This document shows, piece by piece, positions 8,027-15,637 of a stretch of 38,852 nucleotides of DNA. The stretch is from DATMQA01 sp035566895 (lineage in GTDB: Bacteria; Verrucomicrobiota; Verrucomicrobiia; Limisphaerales; UBA8199). The stretch covers positions 1 to 38,852 of the forward strand of contig DATMQA010000207.1 in the NCBI GenBank assembly GCA_035566895.1, written 5' to 3'. Every line of letters begins with the position of its first letter. Position 1 is the stretch's first letter. The position numbers were made by a program, and so were the translations under genes. Below the pieces are notes generated by a model. That model worked only from the letters and a program-made list of their open reading frames with translations, was not told where the DNA came from and searched no databases.

Positions 8027-9967
8027 TTATTGCGAGCCCGCAATGTCCTCGATGGCCTTGAGCCTTTCCTGCTCGGAACCAAGCTCGCGGATTTTGACAA
8101 AGCGTTCTTCGAGCCTAAGCCGATTGTTGAGCGGGACATCGAGCGTATCCAGGCTCGCCCCGCGGTCCACCGCAATGGCCCGGTATCGGTCCACGCTCAG
8201 TTGCAGGCCGATGCTTTGGAACAATGCCTCGGCCAATTGGAAGATCCGGATGCGCCACGCCTCATCGGGGTGGTGCTCCACGGCGCGGTCAAAGAACTTC
8301 CGGGCCTCTGAAATCGCACTGGCCGCGCCCACAGCCGGGGCCTTGCGCAGGCACGCCATGGCCTGCGCCTCCAGGTCGCGCTCATAAATCAGGCGCCGGC
8401 GGGTATAGGCATCGTAATACGCGCGGAAGAGTGCCTGCTGGAATCGCCAGTTCTTCAGGTCCGCTGGCGAAGCCGCCTTTTCCATCGCCTGAAAGCCGGC
8501 TAGCGTGCGCTCGACGCCTTCGTTGGCCAGCAGCGGTCCCTGCCAATTCCGTTCCAGGTCCAACAGTCCCTGAGCCAGCTCTTCAGTGTAGCGCTCACCC
8601 ACGAAATAGCGGCTGTATTGCCGCAGAATGTCCGTGGTTTTGGTCTCCGGGTCCCAGCCCAGGACGCTCCAGACGATCTTGTTGACATCATCATTGCAGC
8701 CCTCTGAGTAGCTGATAAAGCCAATCGTAGCCGGTTGTGTTCTGCGGAAGATCGCCGCCTCCCCTTCCGGCCGCGGATTAATGCACTCCCGCCCCTCTGT
8801 GACCGCGTAGGCAACGTCCCAACCCGGCACCGGATATTGGCATTGGCGCGAATGGGTGATATCCGGATAATGGCGGAGGGGATATTTGGCCGGGACCAAC
8901 TCTCGTAACCGGGCCAGGCTGACATGGACCTGAGGGCCATACACCACTCCGGTCAGCCAGGCGGGCTGTTCCTGTTGAAGGATGCCCACGAATTCTTCGA
9001 GCCAGGCCTGGTTGAAGCCCTGGGGTGAGACCCACATCTGGGCCTTGGGATGATAACGATGCAGGTTCTGAGCCTGTTTCTCGAGCAAGGCCATCAGTAC
9101 CTTCGGCTGCGTGTGGCCCGGGTCGCCGCCCGGCACAAACACCGCATCGATACGAGTCAACTTGGAAAAAACTGCACCCCACTCGAGCAGTGCTGACTCG
9201 ACCGTCTTCGAATCGGCATAGTCCTTGTCCAACGCCGGATACCAAATCCAAACATCTAGGCCGTACGTATCTGCCAGGCGGGACATGCCTTGCATCATCT
9301 CTATTGGCGGTCTCGGGAAATGCGGGCTGTCCGCGGCGTCATCGGAGCGGGGCGGTATCAGCTCAATCGCATTGCAGCCAAACACCGCCAGGTCGCGGAT
9401 GTACTGTTCCCAGGCGGGCAGGTCCCAGGCATCATAAGTGTTGGACTTGGGGCGATACCCCAACTGGTGCCCGCGCACCGCGTACTTGGGCGCGGTGGCA
9501 ATATTAACGTTGTCCGGGATGCTCACGTGGCCCCGCTCCATCCGAAGTTCCCGAAGCAATCGCCCGGCTCCAAAAAGAAGGCCGCGCGAGTCGTTGCCCA
9601 GAATAAAAACCGCCGCAGGTTTTTGCTGATTTTCAACCCGCAATCGATAGCCCTCGGCGCCGCTCACCTCCGGAAGCGATTCCAGCGCTTTCCTGTAACC
9701 TCCGGCAAAATCCTCGAGCTTGCTTTTCAGACCCGCCGCAACTACCGGACCGTCCGGCGCCGGCCAGTTTGTGCTCTCCGGCCAACGGATACCAGTGCGC
9801 TTCTCCACCTCCTCAACCAGCATCTGCAGCGCCTTCCTTTCCGGGCCGGAAAGGTTGGGTGGAGACACGAGGACCGCATGATTGAGATCGAGAGTCTGTC
9901 CGTGGGCCAATCCCAGGAGCAGAACCAGTAGAAGGCAAATAATATGCCGTGGAGTTGTCAGTTTCAT
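8027..9967 (-). CDS. Secreted glycosidase with GH20/GH67-like N-terminal domain
   Basis: A clear signal peptide (MKLTTPRHIICLLLVLLL..HGQ) precedes a domain of about 130 residues of the zincin-like fold found before the catalytic barrel in GH20 and GH67 enzymes (KALQMLVEEVEKRTG..., then VFILGNDSRGLLFGAGRLLRE). A (beta/alpha)8-type region follows (FGCNAIELIPP, VWIWYPALDKDY, DAVFVPGGDPGH, MWVSPQGFN), then a helical C-terminal part. Substrate is not certain; an alpha-glucuronidase-like or hexosaminidase-like role is possible. The start is the ATG at 9967, which overlaps the transporter stop as ATGA. The 73 codons that stay open upstream are shadow of the transporter. Confidence 0.75.
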   Translation of the reverse strand: MKLTTPRHIICLLLVLLLGLAHGQTLDLNHAVLVSPPNLSGPERKALQMLVEEVEKRTGIRWPESTNWPAPDGPVVAAGLKSKLEDFAGGYRKALESLPEVSGAEGYRLRVENQQKPAAVFILGNDSRGLLFGAGRLLRELRMERGHVSIPDNVNIATAPKYAVRGHQLGYRPKSNTYDAWDLPAWEQYIRDLAVFGCNAIELIPPRSDDAADSPHFPRPPIEMMQGMSRLADTYGLDVWIWYPALDKDYADSKTVESALLEWGAVFSKLTRIDAVFVPGGDPGHTQPKVLMALLEKQAQNLHRYHPKAQMWVSPQGFNQAWLEEFVGILQQEQPAWLTGVVYGPQVHVSLARLRELVPAKYPLRHYPDITHSRQCQYPVPGWDVAYAVTEGRECINPRPEGEAAIFRRTQPATIGFISYSEGCNDDVNKIVWSVLGWDPETKTTDILRQYSRYFVGERYTEELAQGLLDLERNWQGPLLANEGVERTLAGFQAMEKAASPADLKNWRFQQALFRAYYDAYTRRRLIYERDLEAQAMACLRKAPAVGAASAISEARKFFDRAVEHHPDEAWRIRIFQLAEALFQSIGLQLSVDRYRAIAVDRGASLDTLDVPLNNRLRLEERFVKIRELGSEQERLKAIEDIAGSQ

Positions 9968-11334
9968 ACTTTGCTCTCTGCAGAATCCATAGGTGTGGGC
10001 CATTTCTGAGTCAGCCGATTGCGTTTGCGGAAAACCAGCATGGCTCCGATGAGGCATGCCGCCGCCGCGAGATAGAACAACGCGCCGAACGCAATGGCGT
10101 TGCTCATGTTTTCCAGCGCGCTGGGTTTGCCGCCGTACTTGGAGGCGAAACCGACGAAGAGCGGGCCCAGCGCACCTCCACCCCAACCGATCGAGTTCAT
10201 TAGTCCTGCGGCGGTGCCCCGCGCGCGAGGTTCGATCGCGTCGTAGAGGGAAGCAAAAATACCGGAATCATAGAACCCTTTGCACAAACCAAAACAGGTC
10301 ATTGCCAGGAGCAGCGTTGTGGTGTTGTCAGTGTTGCCCACGACAAATACAAAGGCAGCGCCGGCCAGCAGGCCAAGCGTCTGTACCAGCATGCGGCCCG
10401 TTGCCTGGTGTCGCACCAACCGGTCGGCGAGCCACCCGGCAAACGGCACTGCCAGCGCGCTGGCCAGGTGGATGTAAAACGTCCCGGTGAGCCCGGCAGC
10501 GCCAATGTTATAGTGGAATTTCTGGACCAGGAAAGTGGGTGTCCAGGTCAGGAAGATAACGGCGACGAAGTTCGCGCACAGAAAGGCGCCCATCAATAAC
10601 AGGGCGGCCGGCGTGCGTAAAATCTGTCGCAGCGTCTCTCCGACGGATAAGGGCGCGCCACTCTCCGGCAGTGGCGCCTGGTTGGGGTCCTCGGCGGCCC
10701 CGCGTTGTGGTTCACGCAGGCATTGCCACAGCACTACCGCCAAAGCAAAGCCCAGCGGGCCGAACAGGAAGAACGGGACTCGCCATCCTTGGCGCTCCGC
10801 CAATAGCGCCGCGATCCAGCTTCCCAGAATCGTGCCCGCGTAAACCGCCGACTGGTGCCACGACATCGCCCGCGAACGGCTCCGGCTGCCGTGGTAATCG
10901 CTGATGAGCGCCATCGCCGCCGGAAAATAAAATGTCTCTCCGAGGCCGGTCAGCGCGCGCACGGTGACAAACATCCAGAGATTGCCGCACCAGGCCGTGG
11001 CCAGGGTAAAAAAGCTCCAGACTACGCACGCCCACACCAGCAACCGTTTGCGCACCGCACGGTCCGCCATCAACCCTGCGGTTGGCGCCATCAGCGCGTA
11101 AACCCACGCAAAGGAGGACCCGATTAATCCCAGTTGCACGGCGTCGAATTCAAAATCCCTGGCCAGCAGCGGCACCACGGAACCAATCGCCTGCCGGTCC
11201 GCGTAATTAAGGAAGCAGACCCACCATAGCATGAAGACGACCCACCACTTGTATGACGGCCCGAGCGACCCGGAGGAAATCGAAGCCCCTCCGCGCAACT
11301 TGCTGCTGCCGGTATGCCGGGTTTCGAGGCTCAT
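9964..11334 (-). CDS. MFS transporter, sugar-acid (ACS/ExuT-like) type
   Basis: The 456-residue product has twelve predicted membrane segments. It shows the family signature NYADRQAIGSVVPLLARDF after helix 1, the GLMADR..RKRLL loop between helices 2 and 3, and ALTGLGETFYFPAAMALISD in helix 4-5. Members of this group import hexuronates, tartrate-like acids or related anions with protons. The downstream glycosidase overlaps its stop by ATGA, so the two form an operon that likely imports what the enzyme releases. ATG at 11334 is chosen because upstream codons run into the intergenic repeat. The exact substrate is inference. Confidence 0.85.
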   Translation of the reverse strand: MSLETRHTGSSKLRGGASISSGSLGPSYKWWVVFMLWWVCFLNYADRQAIGSVVPLLARDFEFDAVQLGLIGSSFAWVYALMAPTAGLMADRAVRKRLLVWACVVWSFFTLATAWCGNLWMFVTVRALTGLGETFYFPAAMALISDYHGSRSRSRAMSWHQSAVYAGTILGSWIAALLAERQGWRVPFFLFGPLGFALAVVLWQCLREPQRGAAEDPNQAPLPESGAPLSVGETLRQILRTPAALLLMGAFLCANFVAVIFLTWTPTFLVQKFHYNIGAAGLTGTFYIHLASALAVPFAGWLADRLVRHQATGRMLVQTLGLLAGAAFVFVVGNTDNTTTLLLAMTCFGLCKGFYDSGIFASLYDAIEPRARGTAAGLMNSIGWGGGALGPLFVGFASKYGGKPSALENMSNAIAFGALFYLAAAACLIGAMLVFRKRNRLTQKWPTPMDSAESKV

Positions 11335-11395
11335 CGTGCACGCGAAAGTATGAAAAGGGGATTGGCGCGTAAAGTCGCGAAGCCGGGGTAATCGA

Positions 11396-11530
11396 TCAGT
11401 CACGGCGGGCGGAGCGCGGCCTTTAGGCTGCAGAACGTCGCTAAGCAACAGACACTCGCAAAAAATCCGGCCGCGCCGCCACGTTGCCAGCTCTGCAGCC
11501 TAAAGGTCGCGCTCCGCCCGCCGTGACTGA
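11396..11530. repeat. Large inverted repeat with 39-bp arms
   Basis: The arm at 11396-11434 and the arm at 11492-11530 are reverse complements at 38 of 39 positions, with a 57-base spacer. The core contains GGCGGGCGGAGCGCG and CTTTAGGCTGCAGA. It lies between the divergent transporter and the gene at 11772. Size and symmetry fit a REP/MITE-like dispersed element of the host genome. It could form a very stable hairpin in RNA from either direction and so also insulate the two genes. Confidence 0.75.
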
Positions 11531-11633
11531 CCCTTTACTCGCCGGGGCTCTCGTTTGACAAAGCCTCAGCCTGTCGGATATTCCATCCATAACCACTGGT
11601 CTAGCTGAGCCGATGCGCATTCACGCAATCGAT

Positions 11634-11656
11634 CACGTTTCCGGCAACGGAACGTG
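11634..11656 (+). promoter_or_regulatory. Leader hairpin followed by GACGCAAA
   Basis: CACGTTTCC and GGAACGTG pair around a GGCAAC loop with one bulged T. GACGCAAAAGG follows at 11659, and CACGCAA precedes it at 11622. The order of these short motifs faintly recalls a GEMM-I (c-di-GMP-I) aptamer, but the GGGCAAACC half and the GCC..GGCCU part are missing. It lies about 115 bases before the secreted protein at 11772. Treat it as a candidate structured leader only. Confidence 0.25.
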
Positions 11657-11771
11657 AGACGCAAAAGGAAGAGTTGTCGCATGGGTGAACCCGGGTTTGG
11701 CTTTCCCAGTGAACCACCCCAACAAAGACAAACCGCCGCTTACCGCGGCAATCGAAAAGAAAGGTGTACTC

Positions 11772-13106
11772 ATGAAGAATCGGTTCGTTCTGGCCTGCAC
11801 CCTGGCGCTGGCGATTGGAACAATATCCCAGGTGGAAACCAAGGCCGCCTACACAAACTCGAATGGCACCATCATAACCAATGGCACCATCATCGTCACC
11901 ACGCGGGCCGCCGGCGATGGCCATTTCTTCCTGCAAAGCTCATCTACGATTGATGACATGGATGACAACCGAGGGCCCGGTTATTCACCGGGAGACAGTG
12001 CGATGTGTGAGCTGTTGCAGGATAATGGCTATACCACCAAACTCGTGCCCGATAAGGCTCTCAGCTACAACAATTTCCCGGTCGTCAACGGTAATCCCTG
12101 CCTGGATGTGTTCGGGAACCCGGAGAATCCACAGCTTTATTACAATGGCCATTCGGGGCCGGCTAATTCGGCGTCCTTTAACGATTTGCTGTCGGCGATG
12201 CTGGTGGTCATGTCGGGCAGCGGCAGCTCGAGTGACGCGATCCAACCCAACACCAATGGCGTCCCTATCGTTATTGGCGAGAGCGTGATCCTGGGCGCCA
12301 GCGACTTCGCCGTTCCCGCTTGCCACGGCGAGCACTTTCTTTATTCGCACCGGGTATCCAACAACAAGGTTAACCCGACCACGGATGGGCTGTATATGCA
12401 AGTGATGGATACCAACCATCCGATCATGCAGGGTATTCCCCTGGACTCGCAGGGACGCGTGCAGATCTTCCGCAGTCCCTACCCGAACGAGAATGCGCAC
12501 GTCCTCACTCCCGGCGGGCTGCCAAACTACCAAATCAGTTGGTGCTACGCCGACATCAGCAGTGGTAATTCGGTGCCGGCGCCTGGGCTTCACATCCTTG
12601 GCGTACTGGCCAACACAGCCAGTACCATCAACACAAACTTCGTTGTATTCGCCGTGATGGAGCAAGGCGGCGTCTTGGCTGATACCACGCAAGACCCATT
12701 AAGTCCGTGGTTCAACTACACCAATGCTCCGAACCGGATGGTTCACTTCTTCGTGAACGAACAAGGAGGTGGCAACACACGCCGGTCCTTCAATGCGCTC
12801 ACCGCGTATGGCCGCATCCTCTTTGTGCGGGCGTGCCAATGGGCGATGGGCGAGACCCTGACTCCTTTCCAAGGCCTGGGCATCATCGATATCAGCCTGG
12901 TTGGTCCTTCGACCATCCGGCTGGGCTGGACCGGCTCCAGCCAGAGCAACTACCGCATCGACGGCACTCCCACGCTCGTAAGCCCAAACTGGGTGCCGAT
13001 TGTGGATAGCATCCCCAACAACGGCAATGGCGTGCGAGTGACGCGAACGTTGAATATCGCGTCTGCGCCCCAAGCGGTGTTCATGCGTGTCGCGGCTTAT
13101 CCGTAA
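11772..13106 (+). CDS. Secreted protein of unknown function
   Basis: The 444-residue product has a signal peptide (MKNRFVLACTLALAIGTISQ.., cleavage near TKA-A). The body begins with repeated NGTII strands, then alternating segments such as NDLLSAMLVVMSGSGSSSDA and VPIVIGESVILGASDF. These could belong to an amidotransferase-like or ThuA-like Rossmann fold, but I cannot confirm it. The C-terminal 70 residues (STIRLGWTGSSQSNYRIDGTP...FMRVAAYP) resemble the beta-sandwich tail domain common in secreted verrucomicrobial proteins. AAAGGTG before the ATG is a plausible ribosome binding site. Upstream codons to 11685 were left out because the signal peptide starts here. Confidence 0.7.
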   Translation: MKNRFVLACTLALAIGTISQVETKAAYTNSNGTIITNGTIIVTTRAAGDGHFFLQSSSTIDDMDDNRGPGYSPGDSAMCELLQDNGYTTKLVPDKALSYNNFPVVNGNPCLDVFGNPENPQLYYNGHSGPANSASFNDLLSAMLVVMSGSGSSSDAIQPNTNGVPIVIGESVILGASDFAVPACHGEHFLYSHRVSNNKVNPTTDGLYMQVMDTNHPIMQGIPLDSQGRVQIFRSPYPNENAHVLTPGGLPNYQISWCYADISSGNSVPAPGLHILGVLANTASTINTNFVVFAVMEQGGVLADTTQDPLSPWFNYTNAPNRMVHFFVNEQGGGNTRRSFNALTAYGRILFVRACQWAMGETLTPFQGLGIIDISLVGPSTIRLGWTGSSQSNYRIDGTPTLVSPNWVPIVDSIPNNGNGVRVTRTLNIASAPQAVFMRVAAYP

Positions 13107-13206
13107 CCTACAGCATCATCAACGGCCTGTCCGTTCGCGGAAGCGTTGATGTTGGTTGGATTGTGGAACGCACTCCGCCCTGACGGACGGTACACTGTCT
13201 GGCGTC

Positions 13207-13290
13207 GGCAAGGGCGCGTCTGTCCTCAGCGCGCCGCGAAGTCGTCCGAGGCCAGTTTACGCGGCGCGGTGAGGACAGACGCGCCCTGCC
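13207..13290. repeat. Inverted repeat with about 30-bp arms
   Basis: Arms at 13207-13237 and 13261-13290 are reverse complements with one mismatch and one missing base around a 23-base loop. The core is GGCGCGTCTGTCCTC and its complement. It sits 15 bases before the start codon of the GH-A gene, so it either is a dispersed host repeat or affects expression of that gene as an RNA hairpin. Its sequence differs from the element at 11396. Confidence 0.7.
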
Positions 13291-13304
13291 AACACTCATT
13301 GTTC

Positions 13305-14897
13305 ATGCTCTTATCCATTATCGGAACGACGCCCACGATCGTCGCTTTCTCATTGCTGGCGCTTTCGGCCTTCGCGGAGCCGAACGACGAATTCATCCGC
13401 ACGACGTCCGACCAGTGGGGCTTCGAAACTGGCCTCTCAAAGACACGCTTCGTGCCTTTCGGCGTGAATTTTGTTTTGAATGAAAAGCGTTACCTCAACC
13501 TGTTCGGGCCGGGTATTTATGAACCCGAGCGCTATGAGCGCGCGCTGGCCCCACTGGAAAAGCTCGGCTTCAATATCGTCAAAGTGTTCCTGCCCATTGC
13601 CCAGGTCCTCCCTGATCCCCAGCGCTCTGGCGAGGCGCGCATTGCCCCGGGCTACCTCGATAACCTCGACGAGTTCCTGCGCCTGGCCCATCGTCACCAG
13701 ATCCGAGTCGTCGTTTGCCTGGCGTGCTGGGGCGGGAATGACATCAAATGGTGGCATGAGGGGGGCGAATATTTTGGACGCCGCCCCTGGCGCAGCGACC
13801 CAGGCATCGATTCCCTGGATGTGCTCTCGCACTTCTGGACTCAGCTCGCCACGCGCCTGCGCGCTAATCCCGCGGTCTTCAGCTACAGCCCGGCCGTGGA
13901 ATGGACCTTTCCCGCCGGCAACCTGACCTGGACCCCGCCGGACCACCAGTACGGACGGTTGGAGACCGAGCCGGGCCTCTTTTATTGGCGCGCCTTTCTC
14001 GAGGCGCGCTACGATTCCATTGCCGTCCTCAACCGCGCCTACGGCACGGCCTACGACAATTTTCGCGCCGTTTCCATCGTGGACTTCGACTATGACAACA
14101 AAGCAAAACGCTACGTTGATCCCGCCTCAAAAATCCTGGATTACCAGAACTTTCGCGAATGGGCGTCGCGCCGGTACTTTAATCCGCAGATTGCGGCTAT
14201 CCGTGCCGCTGACCCAAAACGCCTGGTGACCATTGCCAACGACTCCCGCCGTGTAATCGGCCTCTGGGAGGGCGCAGCTCGCTATTTCTGTGGCTACGAG
14301 GTCCCGGAGCAATCTGACCTCGTCGATTATCTGGTCATGCACGACAACCACAGCGAGTCGGACCTCAAGCCCGGCCAGACCCTCGAAGACATCGTCCACA
14401 ACTCCGTCCTCCAGGCCCGTTTCTGCAATGCGCGCTCCCGCAAACCCGTGATGATCGAAGAGTTCACTTTCGCATCGCCCGACCCGAAACGGGTCGCCGA
14501 TGGTCAGGCCAGGATCGTGCTGGGCACCGTCGGTCACGCGAGCGGCTGGATGAATTGGTACCTGCAATTTCCCCACAACCCCGATTCAGCCGACACACCG
14601 GGAACCGATCGTAGCGCTGTCCTCGACGACAATTTCCAGCCAACCCCATGGGGCTTGCGTGCCCGCGACCTTATCGGCCAACTGCGCACAATGGACCTCT
14701 CCCGTCTGCCTGCGAAAACGACCATCGATTTGGACCGCCAAAAGGAACTCGTTCCCATCGCGATGGGCACGCAGCTCCGCATCTGTCCCGCCTGGACCAA
14801 TTACGAGCATCCCATCGATTTCAAGTGGCTGCGAAACCCGTGGATTAAGCTCGAGCTCCGTGAACCGGGAAGGCCGGTGAAGACGCCCCGTCCTTAG
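13305..14897 (+). CDS. Secreted clan GH-A glycoside hydrolase (GH5/GH42-like)
   Basis: The 530-residue product has a signal peptide (ending near AFAE) and a TIM-barrel pattern: FVPFGVNFV, a RYERALAPLEKLGFNIVKVF helix-strand pair, QIRVVVCLACWGG, FSYSPAVEW and KPVMIEEFTF. In clan GH-A the acid/base Glu ends strand 4 and the nucleophile Glu ends strand 7; Glu199 (AVEW) and Glu385 or Glu386 (IEEF) fit those positions. The usual Asn before the acid/base Glu is Val here. Substrate is probably a beta-linked plant or algal polysaccharide. ATG at 13305 is chosen for the signal peptide; the frame upstream runs through the inverted repeat. It converges on yjjG with a 16-base gap. Confidence 0.8.
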   Translation: MLLSIIGTTPTIVAFSLLALSAFAEPNDEFIRTTSDQWGFETGLSKTRFVPFGVNFVLNEKRYLNLFGPGIYEPERYERALAPLEKLGFNIVKVFLPIAQVLPDPQRSGEARIAPGYLDNLDEFLRLAHRHQIRVVVCLACWGGNDIKWWHEGGEYFGRRPWRSDPGIDSLDVLSHFWTQLATRLRANPAVFSYSPAVEWTFPAGNLTWTPPDHQYGRLETEPGLFYWRAFLEARYDSIAVLNRAYGTAYDNFRAVSIVDFDYDNKAKRYVDPASKILDYQNFREWASRRYFNPQIAAIRAADPKRLVTIANDSRRVIGLWEGAARYFCGYEVPEQSDLVDYLVMHDNHSESDLKPGQTLEDIVHNSVLQARFCNARSRKPVMIEEFTFASPDPKRVADGQARIVLGTVGHASGWMNWYLQFPHNPDSADTPGTDRSAVLDDNFQPTPWGLRARDLIGQLRTMDLSRLPAKTTIDLDRQKELVPIAMGTQLRICPAWTNYEHPIDFKWLRNPWIKLELREPGRPVKTPRP

Positions 14898-14913
14898 CGC
14901 CGCCTGGAACCCG

Positions 14914-15606
14914 CTAACTCAACCAGGAAATCAGCTCCGGCAGGGCGGCAATTTCGCGGGTAATCTCCGGGTTCGCGGGACGGGGCTTGCGGTCGGGATT
15001 ATACCAGCAGGCGTCGAGCCCATATTGGACTGCGCCTTGGATATCCGAGGCCCAGCCGTCGCCGATCATCAGTACTTCGTGCCGCGAGGGATGCCCCAAT
15101 CGGGTGAAGGCGGCGTCGAAAAATTCTTTGGCCGGTTTCGCAAACCCAATCTCTTCCGAAATGATCAGCTCGGAGATGTGCTGGCCAATGGCCGAACGAG
15201 CCAGCCGGCCGCGCTGAACTACCTTCAAGCCGTTCGTCACGATCGCGAGGCGGTACGACCTGCACAAAGCACGGATCGTGTCTGCGGCGTGTTCGAGCAA
15301 TTCCGAGCAGGCCGCCAGGCACTCCAGATACGACGCGCTTAGCGCCGCCGGCGAAAACGGCACTTGGATAGTTTCCAGCAACAACTCGAAGCGGCGCAGT
15401 TTGACGAAAGCGGGCGTGATCTCTCCTTTTTCCACGGCCAGCCACAAGCCCTGGTTGATCCGTTGATAGATGGCCAGGAAACCGGGCTCGAATGGCAGTC
15501 CGCTCTGGCGGAAGGCCTGCCCGAGCGCGACGCTCTCCGCCCGCTCGTAATCAAACAGCGTGCCGTCAGCGTCGAAGAGCAGCCATTGGTAGCGGGGCAA
15601 GGGCAT
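14914..15606 (-). CDS. yjjG: HAD-family YjjG-type nucleotidase
   Basis: The 230-residue product is a HAD phosphatase. Motif I is LLFDADGTLFDY with nucleophile Asp12 and Asp14, motif II is LAIVTNG, the motif III Lys is in GFAKPAKEFFDAAF, and motif IV is LMIGDGWASDI. The DGTLFDY ending and alpha-helical cap (FRQSGLPFEPGF..YQRINQGLW..) match the YjjG noncanonical pyrimidine nucleotidase group, which clears modified nucleoside monophosphates. It starts 31 bases after the GH28 gene ends on the same strand, so the two may be cotranscribed. Specificity is by homology only. Confidence 0.85.
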   Translation of the reverse strand: MPLPRYQWLLFDADGTLFDYERAESVALGQAFRQSGLPFEPGFLAIYQRINQGLWLAVEKGEITPAFVKLRRFELLLETIQVPFSPAALSASYLECLAACSELLEHAADTIRALCRSYRLAIVTNGLKVVQRGRLARSAIGQHISELIISEEIGFAKPAKEFFDAAFTRLGHPSRHEVLMIGDGWASDIQGAVQYGLDACWYNPDRKPRPANPEITREIAALPELISWLS

Positions 15607-15637
15607 CTGTCGAGCAAGGGCTCCTCGGTGCTCCTTC

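Noticed and set aside
11610..11700. Calling a c-di-GMP-I riboswitch
   Set aside because: The GGGCAAACC half and GCC..GGCCU parts of the GEMM-I consensus are absent; only a candidate leader is reported.
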